A stretch of DNA of 61,408 nt from Paenibacillus sp. (GTDB lineage: Bacteria; Bacillota; Bacilli; Paenibacillales; Paenibacillaceae), in NCBI GenBank assembly GCA_031254035.1, contig JAIRVF010000049.1, positions 1-61,408 of the forward strand. The letters run 5' to 3'. Positions 7,861 through 16,079 of the stretch are shown here, piece by piece. The position numbers and the translations under genes were made by a program. Under the pieces are notes generated by a model that saw only the letters and a list, made by a program, of their open reading frames with translations, was not told where the DNA came from and ran no database searches. Numbering within the stretch: position 1 is the stretch's first letter; each line of letters opens with the position of its first letter.

Positions 7861-8058
7861 TTACGGTTGCTTATCGTAGTAATCGGCCAGAGCGTAAAAC
7901 GCGTTGCCTAATACAGCCCCAGCAATAGCTCCTACCGGACCCCCGATAGCTCCGCCTGCGCCTGCAGCCCCTGCTACAGATGTACCCCAATCACTCCAGC
8001 TCCACCCGCCGTCCGTTACGATTAACTCTTCATACGAGAGCTCAGCGAAATTTGCCAT
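7861..8058 (-). CDS. Class II bacteriocin precursor with double-glycine leader (peptide A)
   Basis: I place the start at the ATG of MANFAELSYEELIVTDGG because GGAGG is seven to eight bases upstream; an ATG two codons earlier overlaps the site's optimal spacing. The leader fits the consensus LSxxELxxxxGG. The mature part begins WSWSDWGTSVAG, carries GGAIGGPVGAIAGAVLG and ends in a polar tail YYDKQP. The aromatic N-terminus and polar C-terminus differ from peptide B, while the central IGGPVGAIAG is shared. This fits a two-component bacteriocin. It is the second gene of the four-gene minus-strand operon. Confidence 0.85.
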   Translation of the reverse strand: MANFAELSYEELIVTDGGWSWSDWGTSVAGAAGAGGAIGGPVGAIAGAVLGNAFYALADYYDKQP

Positions 8059-8115
8059 TGTCATACCTCCATTTTAAATAATTTATATAAAGCAACTGTT
8101 GTTGCAATATATCTG

Positions 8116-8592
8116 TTAAAGCGACGATGGGTTAATGCCAGCATAAATATCAGTAACGGGGATTTCACCATGTTTGACCGAAGCATCATTAAGACTAACA
8201 TTGTAAAAAGGCGTTATTTTTTGCAGCTTATTTTGGATAATATAGCTCTCAAGCAGTTCATAGCTTTGATTCAACAATGCAGGGTTTCCGATATGGCTAA
8301 GCTTTAGGGCATGAACAAGCCGAAAGTCTCCTTTGTATACGTATTCATTCTCAGATTCAAAAGCTTGACTTACTGGAATCAGGAACTCAACATCGACCAT
8401 AATGTCCTCCGGCTGGTTACCGACGATCTCATGAGTGGTTGTAATTAAAGGCCCGACTTTCTCTAATCCATTGGTTTTCAGATGTTGAATAAAGCGGTTA
8501 AATGGCTCCTTAGTGTCAACTAGTCTTAATTTTGAACGATACGAAGCGACATGGTCGAATGTTAATGTTTGCCCTTCATTAATTTCCAACAA
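8116..8592 (-). CDS. DUF5085-like protein of the bacteriocin operon
   Basis: A 158-residue soluble protein beginning at TTG (8592), with AGAAGGGGG at a good distance. It starts LEINEGQTLTFDHVASYRSK. The sequence pattern (an early HVASYRSK strand, a helix, VDVEFLIPVSQ, then YEYKGDFRL-like strands) recalls small GyrI-like or DUF5085 proteins. I recognise the type only loosely. It is the first gene of the bacteriocin operon, upstream of both peptide genes, so a role in regulation, immunity or peptide handling is possible. No signal peptide or membrane segment is present. Function unknown. Confidence 0.6.
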   Translation of the reverse strand: MLEINEGQTLTFDHVASYRSKLRLVDTKEPFNRFIQHLKTNGLEKVGPLITTTHEIVGNQPEDIMVDVEFLIPVSQAFESENEYVYKGDFRLVHALKLSHIGNPALLNQSYELLESYIIQNKLQKITPFYNVSLNDASVKHGEIPVTDIYAGINPSSL

Positions 8593-8670
8593 ACCTGCCC
8601 CCTTCTATTACTTGCTGGTTTTCTCCTTACAGGAATTACCCTTATCATACAGTCGACTATTTTTTTTGTA

Positions 8671-8690
8671 TATATCCCAAATGGGATATA
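8671..8690. promoter_or_regulatory. 20-bp palindrome upstream of the bacteriocin operon
   Basis: TATATCCCA-AA-TGGGATATA has perfect 9-bp arms. It lies about 80 bp upstream of the first gene of the bacteriocin operon, in promoter range for the minus strand. It is a likely protein-binding site; the LuxR-type regulator encoded 650 bp away is the obvious candidate. No second copy was found by eye. Confidence 0.45.
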
Positions 8691-9322
8691 TGGTAGATGC
8701 CACCATTTCCCCTTGGTTGCAAACGAATTCTATCGATTTGCACGAGAATGGCATGAGAGATACGGGTTGGAAAAAGGGTTGATAATTAGCCCAAAACGAA
8801 ATGCTGGAAGGAGATATACAACGAAGCAACGAGCGTGGAACGATGAAATTCCTGAATCAAAATTTTGATCGAAGACATCATGTATCTTTGGGAAATCCGG
8901 AAGAAGACCACTTATCAATATCTGAATGCGATTGTACTACTGTCCTATTCACCAAGCAAAGTGGCCTCTTGGATTTTTGATTAAACTGAATTTATGTATA
9001 TCCGCCCAATTTTGAACCAAAATGTATTTATGCGAAAGTATACTGTAATTTCCCCTTGAATCCCCTGTCTAACCGCGAGATTATAGGAAATGATCATATA
9101 ATGTAAAAAATCAAAAAAATATATAAATAGAATATACTTTTATATTTAGAAATTTATTGGATTAATTTTATGTTTATGCTATATTGTTTTTCATATTACT
9201 AATTTGGAATTTTTATATAATTTACATGTACTTTACAATATATAGACCTGCTGCTGTAGAGTAAAGCTTAAATCTTATAGGTTTATGAAATTCAGACTTG
9301 TTGGCAAAAGGGAGGGTGTGGG
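8691..9322. other. Divergent intergenic region without a recognised gene
   Basis: About 630 bp between the bacteriocin operon and the exporter operon. The first 230 bp have ordinary composition but no frame with recognisable similarity. The last 300 bp are strongly AT-rich with many TATAAT-like stretches and should hold the promoter of the regulator/exporter operon, which I cannot place with confidence. Confidence 0.5.
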
Positions 9323-10147
9323 ATTACGAGTCCCGTTGAAATGTTGAATAAAGTTGATAAAGCATGGATTTTGATGAAAGATATAGAAAAGCCAATCTAT
9401 AATAATTTGATAAATAAGGCAAGAAACATAAATATTGATAAATCGATCAAAAAGATTCCTTATGCCATTGAAAAAAATAAACTAGAAAAAAAAATAATGG
9501 CCAATCATCAATTGATACATCATGTAAAAAGGGAAATAGAAGGAATTAGATCTTATCTATCTGACCACTATGTGTTTCTTCTGACGGATGCAGAAGGAAT
9601 CGCCTTGTATGTTACGTATAACGAGAAGATGGCTTCGACACTTTCGAACTTAAGAGTAATGCCCGGAGCTTCTTTTAATTTGATCCACGCTGGATTGAAC
9701 GCAATTTCTGTGGCTAAAGAAGTTCGCTCCACTGTAGTGGTAAGTGGCAGCGAGCATGATTTGGACTTATTTAAATCCTGCATCTGTATATGCACACCGA
9801 TTTATATGGATGGAGACCCGATTGGATATATGAACTTATCAGTTGAAGTGGGAAAAGATATATCTTTTGCGATTCCGTTGCTTCACTATATTGTTTCTGC
9901 TGTCGAAGAATTATTAATGAAGGATAACCCTCACCATGAGGAAAGGCGAGTTTTGAAACTCCTTAAGCTTCATGGTCTTACTAAACGGGAAATGGAAATT
10001 GCACTGCAATGGCTAAAGAACTACAGCGTTCCAAGAATATCCTCCTCTTTAGGTATAACTGAGGGCACAGTTCGTAATATGTTGAAAAAAATATATCTTA
10101 AAACTAACGTGCGAAATAAGGGGGAATTCATCAGGAGATTTATGTGA
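9323..10147 (+). CDS. GAF-like sensor with C-terminal LuxR-type HTH
   Basis: A protein of about 274 residues. The N-terminal part (about 60-200) resembles a GAF-type sensory domain, including the stretch YVFLLTDAEGIALYV and the DGDPIGYMNLSV strand seen in AcoR-type regulators. The C-terminus (about 215-274) is a LuxR-type HTH: LTKREMEIALQWL and ITEGTVRNMLKKIYLKT. GGGAGGG at 9310-9316 is too far (24 bases) from the ATG at 9341, but ideally spaced for the in-frame ATT at 9323, giving MTSPVEMLNK. A rare ATT start is therefore possible; the safe alternative start is 9341. It precedes the exporter genes and probably controls the bacteriocin locus. Confidence 0.8.
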   Translation: MTSPVEMLNKVDKAWILMKDIEKPIYNNLINKARNINIDKSIKKIPYAIEKNKLEKKIMANHQLIHHVKREIEGIRSYLSDHYVFLLTDAEGIALYVTYNEKMASTLSNLRVMPGASFNLIHAGLNAISVAKEVRSTVVVSGSEHDLDLFKSCICICTPIYMDGDPIGYMNLSVEVGKDISFAIPLLHYIVSAVEELLMKDNPHHEERRVLKLLKLHGLTKREMEIALQWLKNYSVPRISSSLGITEGTVRNMLKKIYLKTNVRNKGEFIRRFM

Positions 10148-10243
10148 AATCCGGACCGAGAAATGGGTGGGAAATACATTTATGGTTGAGAAACTTCGAG
10201 GAAGACATCAGATTTTTAAAAATTGAAAGATTGGTGTGTAACT

Positions 10244-12469
10244 ATGTCTCTCCTAAAAAAATACTACTGTATTAAACAACAAGATATAAAAGACTGTGGT
10301 GCTGCATGTCTATCGACCATCAGCAGACAATATGGTTTAAAATATCCGATCTCAAAGATTAGAGAAGTCGCCGGAACAGATAAACAAGGTACGAATGCCT
10401 ATGGACTTATCAAAGCAGCGGAACAGCTTGGTTTTACTGCGAAAGGTGTAAAGGGAAACCAAGAGGTTTTCTTTGAAGATTTTCCGCTTCCGACAATAGC
10501 GCATGTCATTATTGACCAATCGTTGCTGCATTATGTAGTCATACATAAGATTTCAAAAAATGAAGTTCTAGTCGCTGATCCAGCGAAGGGAATTGTGAAA
10601 TATACGCCCGAGGATTTCTTTCAAATATGGACTGGAATCCTAATATTCATGGTTCCGACGCCGAAATTTCGGAAAGGAGATAAAACCAAGAGTTCATTTT
10701 CGCGTTTTTTTGAACTGCTCCTTCCACAGAAAAGACTGTTAGCGGGCATCTTTTTTTCTTCGATATTGTTCACGATCTTAGGAATATTGAGTGCATTTTA
10801 TTTTAAGTTTTTGGTTGATGACATATTGCCATATAGCATGGAAAAGACGCTCCATATCATTTCGATTGGAGTCATAGTTCTTTACGTATTTAAAATATTA
10901 TTGAATGCATTTCGCAGTCACATGCTGCTTTACTTAAGTCAAAAGCTTGATATCAATCTGATCCTGGGATATTATCACCACATTCTAAAACTGCCGATGG
11001 GCTTTTTTAGCACTCGTAAGACCGGAGAGATTATTTCAAGACTTATAGATGCCTCCAAGGTTAGAGATGCGATATCCAGTGCAACGCTGACGATTATGAT
11101 TGATACTCTTATGATGGTCGTGGGAGGAGTCATTCTTTTTAAACAGAGCGCCTTATTGTTTGGTGTGACTGCCGTAATGATCCCTTTCTATATTGTATTG
11201 GTTTGGATATTTCATAAAACTTTTGATAAATTAAATCGGGAATCCATGGAGAAGAATGCCCAATTGACCTCGTACATTGTGGAATCCATAGACGGAATAG
11301 AGACGATCAAAGCATACAATGCCGAGTCACGTTCCAATTTTGAAACGGAAAGAAAATTTGTAAGCTTTTTAAGAACGAATTTTAAATTCGGATATATGAA
11401 TAACATTCAGACTTCATTTAAGACCGCTGTACAGTTGATAGGCGGCATCGTTATCCTGTGGGTGGGAGCCTACCAAGTCATTCAAGGTAATATGACGATG
11501 GGACAACTACTGACTTTTAATGCATTGCTGGCATATTTTTTGGATCCGATTCAGAATCTTATTAACTTGCAGCCAACCGTTCAAACGGCAATTGTCGCAG
11601 CCGATCGTTTAGGTGAAATCCTTGATCTAGAAGTAGAAAAGTTACATGACGAGGATAAGAAAATTAAACCTGCCGCTCTTTCAGGAACCATTGAATTTAA
11701 ACAGGTTGGATTCAGATATGGGACAAGGGAAATGGTACTTAAAGGCATTGACATGTCGATTGAGCAAGGCCAGAAGATTGCCCTTGTGGGGGAAAGCGGA
11801 TCGGGTAAGACGACTCTGATTAAATTACTGATGCAGTTATACACCAATGAGCAAGGCGACATATTAATTAATGGGAATAATATAAAAGATATTCATATAG
11901 ATACTCTGCGAGAGAAGATTGCATACATACCGCAGGACACTTTCTTTTTTAGTGGAACGATTCGTGAGAATCTCTGTTTAGGCGTGGATGATCAAATAGA
12001 ATTTGAGCAGATTGTTGAAGCGTGTAAAACAGCTCAAGCTCATGGCTTCATCAATCAGTTTCCCCTTCGCTACAACACGATGCTCGAAGAAAATGCAGCC
12101 AACCTTTCCGGTGGTCAAAAACAACGACTGGCTATTGCACGCGCCATATTAAAAAAACCTGACATCCTCATTATGGATGAATCAACAAGTAACTTGGATT
12201 CCACTACTGAAAGGGCGGTTTCCGAAACAATCAATGGATTTAAAGGAATCACGACCATCATTATTGCCCACAGACTTAGTACGATTATGAGATGCGATCT
12301 GATCTATGTCTTGGAGAAGGGACAGATTATAGAGCAGGGAACTCATTTTGAGCTGATAGAAAAGCGTGGGAAGTATTTTGATCTGTGGAGAGACCAATTG
12401 CCAGGGATAACAGACGACACAAAGAGTATGTTTGCACAAGCTGGTGCAGCAGTATTGAGTGAGGTGTGA
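10244..12469 (+). CDS. Peptidase C39-containing ABC bacteriocin exporter (PCAT)
   Basis: A protein of about 741 residues from the ATG of MSLLKKYYCIKQQD. Residues 1-135 are a C39 peptidase: catalytic Cys in QQDIKDCGAAC (C18), His in HYVVIH and Asp in VADPA. Then come six transmembrane helices (about 160-440) and an ATPase domain with Walker A GESGSGKTT, signature LSGGQKQRLAIARAIL, Walker B ILIMDEST and H-loop IIAHRLS. This class cuts after Gly-Gly leaders and exports the mature peptide, matching the two precursors on the other strand. A TTG seven codons upstream is an alternative start. The gene overlaps or abuts the fusion-protein gene, so all exporter genes should be on one mRNA. Confidence 0.93.
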   Translation: MSLLKKYYCIKQQDIKDCGAACLSTISRQYGLKYPISKIREVAGTDKQGTNAYGLIKAAEQLGFTAKGVKGNQEVFFEDFPLPTIAHVIIDQSLLHYVVIHKISKNEVLVADPAKGIVKYTPEDFFQIWTGILIFMVPTPKFRKGDKTKSSFSRFFELLLPQKRLLAGIFFSSILFTILGILSAFYFKFLVDDILPYSMEKTLHIISIGVIVLYVFKILLNAFRSHMLLYLSQKLDINLILGYYHHILKLPMGFFSTRKTGEIISRLIDASKVRDAISSATLTIMIDTLMMVVGGVILFKQSALLFGVTAVMIPFYIVLVWIFHKTFDKLNRESMEKNAQLTSYIVESIDGIETIKAYNAESRSNFETERKFVSFLRTNFKFGYMNNIQTSFKTAVQLIGGIVILWVGAYQVIQGNMTMGQLLTFNALLAYFLDPIQNLINLQPTVQTAIVAADRLGEILDLEVEKLHDEDKKIKPAALSGTIEFKQVGFRYGTREMVLKGIDMSIEQGQKIALVGESGSGKTTLIKLLMQLYTNEQGDILINGNNIKDIHIDTLREKIAYIPQDTFFFSGTIRENLCLGVDDQIEFEQIVEACKTAQAHGFINQFPLRYNTMLEENAANLSGGQKQRLAIARAILKKPDILIMDESTSNLDSTTERAVSETINGFKGITTIIIAHRLSTIMRCDLIYVLEKGQIIEQGTHFELIEKRGKYFDLWRDQLPGITDDTKSMFAQAGAAVLSEV

Positions 12470-12473
12470 GGTT

Positions 12474-14150
12474 TTGAATGTAGTCATTAGAGACATATCT
12501 GAAATGTCAGACAGCCGAGAAATTTTAGAGTCGAGGCCGAACCCGGTAATCTCCATATTTATTATATTATTGTCTCTTCTGCTTGGTATAGCACTTGTTT
12601 GGTCCTTCTTTGGGGAGATAGACACCGTAGCCAAGGCAGAAGGCATCGTGAGGTCTAATGAAAAGATAAGCACGATTCAAGTCGCTGAAACAGGCAAGGT
12701 CATCAAGATGAGTTATATGGAAGGAAAGCAAGTGAAGGTTGGCGAATTATTGGTTGCTTTGGATCAAAAAGATTTAAATATCGAATTGAATAACAGGGAA
12801 ACTGATCTGAAAAAGGTTGAAAACAAACTCTCTTTTCAAAATAAATATAAAGACAGCGTGGAGCAATCTAAAAATTTATTTTTGACTAATTTGCCGGAAG
12901 AACGTCCTTATTATGACCAAGTTCAGCAATACTTGCTGGATTACAACCGTCAAGGTATTGAGTTTCAATCTTCTAGACTCCAGGATGAAAAACAAATTCA
13001 CGAGATTGATCAGACTAGAGAAACCATTAAGATGAATTTAGGAATAGATGAGAAGGAAGCCAATCAGAAAAGAAAGCAATACGAGACACAGAAGCAGTCA
13101 CTTGACGACAAGATTGCCTTACTCTCTGCAACATTGGAGAATGAGAAATTATTAAAGCAAGCCATAGAAGGAAATGATCAGATTGTGCAGCATTTAGACA
13201 ATCCATACCAGGCAGAATACATGAATTACAGCAAAAAAAAGGATGAATTGCTTGCACAAGCAAACGGTTTAAAGGAGAAATATGAGCGTTCATTACAGTT
13301 GAGCGGTCGCTTTGTCTCTAATGTTGAACTTCAAGAAGAGAAACAGCAATACGATGCCGTTCAATTGCAGATCGGAACATATCAGAGTGAAATGATATTG
13401 AATGCCGAATCGAAAATAAAGGATCTGGAAAAGCAACTGAGCGAGGAAAAGGCAAATTTGGACATTCTTACTGATTCGCAGACTAAATCGTATCAGAATG
13501 AGACGCTAGGCTTGCAAGACAAACAGATATCCGATAAGAAGAAAGATTTACAGGAACAGGTAAAAACTCTAGATAATCTGAAGAACGCCACGCTAGATAA
13601 ATTCAAATCGGATAGAATCGTCGAAATCAACTTGAAAATAGACCAATTAGAAATGACTCGGGACAATATTAAGGAGACCATTCAAAATATCAAGCTTGCA
13701 AAAAAGAAGAGAAATATTACTGCTCCAATCTCGGGAGTCGTGAGTGTCATCAAAGAATTCAATATAGCGGACAGTGTACAATCAGGAGATACACTGCTGT
13801 CAATTATTCCAAACAATGAATCCAAATATAAAATGAACATTGCCGTGCCTAATAATCAGGTTGGCAAAATACATGTCGGTGATAAAGTAGAATTTAATCT
13901 CAGCGCTTTTCCTAAACAGAGTTACGGTTCTGTGGCAGGCACGGTAACGTCCATCAGTTCAGACGCCATCGTACAACAGAACGGGATGAATTATTATCTG
14001 GTGGAAGCGTCTATCTCCAATGAGCCATTAATGAATCGCAAGAAAGAAAAGGGCGAGATACGGGTAGGTATGACTGCTGAAGCTTATGTCATAACAGGAA
14101 CACAAAAGGTTATTGATTATATACTCGAAAAAATCAATCTGAAGGAATAG
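12474..14150 (+). CDS. HlyD-family membrane fusion protein (bacteriocin secretion accessory)
   Basis: A protein of about 558 residues. I prefer the TTG at 12474 (MNVVIRDISEMSDS) because GAGGTG is seven bases upstream; a GTG five codons earlier is possible. One transmembrane helix near residues 25-46 (FIILLSLLLGIALVWSF) is followed by a lipoyl half-motif, a very long charged coiled coil (about 95-400) and a C-terminal barrel region with APISGVVSVIKEF and VGKIHVGDKVEF. This is the LcnD/ComB/HlyD layout. It would join the C39 exporter to a partner outside the membrane. The coiled coil is longer than in typical Gram-positive homologues, as expected if it docks to the TolC-like protein encoded next. 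Confidence 0.9.
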   Translation: MNVVIRDISEMSDSREILESRPNPVISIFIILLSLLLGIALVWSFFGEIDTVAKAEGIVRSNEKISTIQVAETGKVIKMSYMEGKQVKVGELLVALDQKDLNIELNNRETDLKKVENKLSFQNKYKDSVEQSKNLFLTNLPEERPYYDQVQQYLLDYNRQGIEFQSSRLQDEKQIHEIDQTRETIKMNLGIDEKEANQKRKQYETQKQSLDDKIALLSATLENEKLLKQAIEGNDQIVQHLDNPYQAEYMNYSKKKDELLAQANGLKEKYERSLQLSGRFVSNVELQEEKQQYDAVQLQIGTYQSEMILNAESKIKDLEKQLSEEKANLDILTDSQTKSYQNETLGLQDKQISDKKKDLQEQVKTLDNLKNATLDKFKSDRIVEINLKIDQLEMTRDNIKETIQNIKLAKKKRNITAPISGVVSVIKEFNIADSVQSGDTLLSIIPNNESKYKMNIAVPNNQVGKIHVGDKVEFNLSAFPKQSYGSVAGTVTSISSDAIVQQNGMNYYLVEASISNEPLMNRKKEKGEIRVGMTAEAYVITGTQKVIDYILEKINLKE

Positions 14151-14164
14151 AAGAGGTATTTGGC

Positions 14165-15442
14165 ATGAAGAGAACCATAAGCTTTCTCCTCGCTTTTGTC
14201 ATTATGGTTAATGCGCATTCCATGGCTTTTGCAGATTCAAGTAGTGATAGCCCCATAAGGGAAATTTCTCTACAGGCCGCTTATGATCTGGCCCTTAAAG
14301 ATCCGGTTAACCTCCGGTTATTAGTAAGTCAAATTGGGGCAATTGAAAAACAGGAAAATTATCTGAATTGGCAGCAAGATAAACTGAATAATACAGATAC
14401 CGGCTTCACACCAAGCAACCTGCCTACATCATTTGATTATTTTATGAATCTTGTTCCTAATTACGATGAGTTAAGCCCAGAGGAACAGGTGGAATTTAAG
14501 CAAGTGGCCAACATGCAAATTTTGATAAACAACTCTCTTAATCAATTGTTGGACGGGTTATCAACTCAGAGGCAGCTGGAGCTCGAGAAAGAATTAGATA
14601 ATCAACGTAAAATATTGAGTAGAAATCTTAGGACGTTAGATTCCGATCATGGAAAAGTAGCATTGGAGCTAAGCAAAATCAGAGAAACCGTTAAATATTA
14701 CGTTGCCCAAAAATATATCCATTTGTTAACTCTGGAAAATGATTTGAATTATCTATCTCTTGAGAATGAGTACAAGAAAAAACAATTAGAGGATGAACAA
14801 ACGTTATATCAGTACGGGGTGGCATCGCAGAAGACACTAGAAGAATTGAAATATGCTGCAGATAAACAAAACATTGATTTGGATCAGAAAAATAAAGAAT
14901 ATGAATATTATTTAGATGAACTTAAACTTGAGCTGGGTATGCCTCTTTCTCAAGACATCCGGTTGCTTCCAGTCGATATTCCGCTTATTGAATTACAGCC
15001 ATTGAATGTCAGTGATTTGGTCAATAAGAATTATGAATTGCTCCAGTCCGATCAAGATGTTCAACTAGCCTCCAAAAATTATGATGCGGCGAATAGTGCA
15101 GAATCCGATACCGAGCGGCAATATCTTCATGCTGTTTGGGAAGTGAGCATTCAAAAAAGGAATCTTCTTGAACAACAGCTGGAGCAAAAAACCAGAGCCT
15201 ATGGAAGTGAAGAGAAGGCCATTCTTTCACAAATCCATATGCAAGAGTTAAATTACAATAAGCTATTACAGCAAAAAGAGGATAATCAGACCCGTTATCG
15301 CTATGGTTTGATAACGGTAAAGGAACTGGAGAAAAGCGAAATAGATCTGCAGAAAGCCAATCAGCTGCTTGAGAACGCAAAACTTTCCTATGCTCTCTTC
15401 ATTGCGAAATTAGACTTGGCGAAAAAGGGCGTTATTCTTTAG
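14165..15442 (+). CDS. TolC-like outer-channel family protein with signal peptide
   Basis: A 425-residue secreted protein. The N-terminus is a signal peptide (MKRTISFLLAFVIMVNAHSM, with probable cleavage after AFA). The mature protein is almost entirely helical with two similar halves, each with a long coiled coil: 'LQAAYDLALKDPVNLRLLVS' near the start and 'LVNKNYELLQSDQDVQLASKN' in the second half match the helix-start pattern of TolC repeats, and 'LYQYGVASQKTLEELKYAAD' and 'RYRYGLITVKELEKSEIDLQ' match the end-of-hairpin pattern. It lacks an obvious beta-barrel insert. It follows the fusion protein by 14 bases. In a monoderm-type genome it may form a periplasm-like conduit through the wall. 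Confidence 0.82.
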   Translation: MKRTISFLLAFVIMVNAHSMAFADSSSDSPIREISLQAAYDLALKDPVNLRLLVSQIGAIEKQENYLNWQQDKLNNTDTGFTPSNLPTSFDYFMNLVPNYDELSPEEQVEFKQVANMQILINNSLNQLLDGLSTQRQLELEKELDNQRKILSRNLRTLDSDHGKVALELSKIRETVKYYVAQKYIHLLTLENDLNYLSLENEYKKKQLEDEQTLYQYGVASQKTLEELKYAADKQNIDLDQKNKEYEYYLDELKLELGMPLSQDIRLLPVDIPLIELQPLNVSDLVNKNYELLQSDQDVQLASKNYDAANSAESDTERQYLHAVWEVSIQKRNLLEQQLEQKTRAYGSEEKAILSQIHMQELNYNKLLQQKEDNQTRYRYGLITVKELEKSEIDLQKANQLLENAKLSYALFIAKLDLAKKGVIL

Positions 15443-15469
15443 TCTCAGATACGGGGAGCCGGGGTATCA

Positions 15470-15585
15470 CTTACGATGCTAGTATTGCTTCGCAATGCTT
15501 TCGGGTGACATCAAAACTTTGACTACACCCGTAGAAGCCTATGTTGCGTTATCTTCGGACAGGGGTTCGGCTTCCCTTGTCTCCA
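15470..15585 (+). ncRNA. Truncated 3' end of a tmRNA (ssrA) gene
   Basis: The last 64 or so bases match the 3' end of Bacillus tmRNA as I remember it: CTACACCCGTAGAAGC corresponds to CUACGCUCGUAGACGC, then a 15-base linker, TTCGGAC, a T-arm with loop TTCGGCT, and an acceptor strand ending GTCTCCA. The stem CGGGTG/CACCCG just upstream fits the last pseudoknot, and ATTGC-TTCG-CAAT is a further hairpin. The tRNA-like 5' half, the tag reading frame and the first pseudoknots are absent; the TolC-like gene ends only about 30 bp upstream. This is a fragment, not a working tmRNA. Such fragments mark the far end of islands integrated into ssrA. Confidence 0.7.
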
Positions 15586-15820
15586 TATGTTAAATCTACA
15601 ACTGGATTTTGCATTTCAATGGACATGGGACTTTAAGATAAGGTCAGGGTGCTCTTTGCAGACAATTACTTTTTCTACATATCTTTGATGTTCTTCATAT
15701 TTTCTGAAACTTGTAAAACTAAAACGGACATTATATGGAGAAGTCGTTATAAGAGTCGAGTAATTCAAGGATTATTTCCTGTTTTTTTCGTCCTTTTTAT
15801 TCTGATGGAGATAAAAATTA

Positions 15821-15871
15821 AGGGAGAGGAAAGGAGAACACAGGGTTCCTTTCCTCTCTCCTTGTATTTTT
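15821..15871 (+). terminator. Strong stem-loop with T-rich tail
   Basis: AGGGAGAGGAAAGGA pairs with TCCTTTCCTCTCTCCT around a loop of about 13 bases, followed by TGTATTTTTG. It could end transcription from the exporter operon or of the tmRNA fragment. Confidence 0.55.
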
Positions 15872-15932
15872 GTTGGCCTCAATAAGGAAGGGCACTACAT
15901 TTTAGGGAGTTATATACAATCCTCTTTTTTAA

Positions 15933-16058
15933 TTGAGCATTTTGCATAATTCCGTGATTGAACAATAGACAAGAAAATTTCAAGGGTCAGTTAGTGGCCC
16001 TTTTTTATGATTGGAAATCCTTACGTATCAAGGGCTCAGATTAATGCAAAATGCTTAA
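15933..16058. mobile_element. 126-bp element with 15-bp terminal inverted repeats (MITE-like)
   Basis: The left end TTGAGCATTTTGCAT and the inverted right end TTAAGCATTTTGCAT agree at 14 of 15 positions. Between them lies a terminator hairpin and no reading frame. Size and ends fit a miniature inverted-repeat element; target-site duplications are not evident. An alternative is a purely regulatory inverted repeat ahead of the next gene. Confidence 0.45.
15982..16006 (+). terminator. Intrinsic terminator inside the 126-bp element
   Basis: AAGGGTC and GGCCCTT form a 7-pair stem with one G-T pair and are followed by TTTT. Confidence 0.6.
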
Positions 16059-16079
16059 ATACAAAATGCCCGGAGTATT

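Larger units (their letters stand above)
15443..16079. other. Intergenic region: tmRNA scar, hairpins and a small inverted-repeat element
   Basis: No gene is supported here. In order it holds a tmRNA 3' fragment (to 15585), about 230 bp of AT-rich sequence, a strong hairpin at 15821-15871 and a 126-bp element with terminal inverted repeats at 15933-16058. Confidence 0.6.

Noticed and set aside
8569..8868. 99-codon plus-strand frame upstream of the regulator
   Set aside because: No ribosome binding site, overlap with the minus-strand bacteriocin operon start and no recognisable similarity.
15443..15600. Possible riboswitch (c-di-AMP or c-di-GMP type) because of several hairpins
   Set aside because: No gene follows within range and none of the conserved riboswitch cores is present; the 3' part fits the tmRNA end much better.
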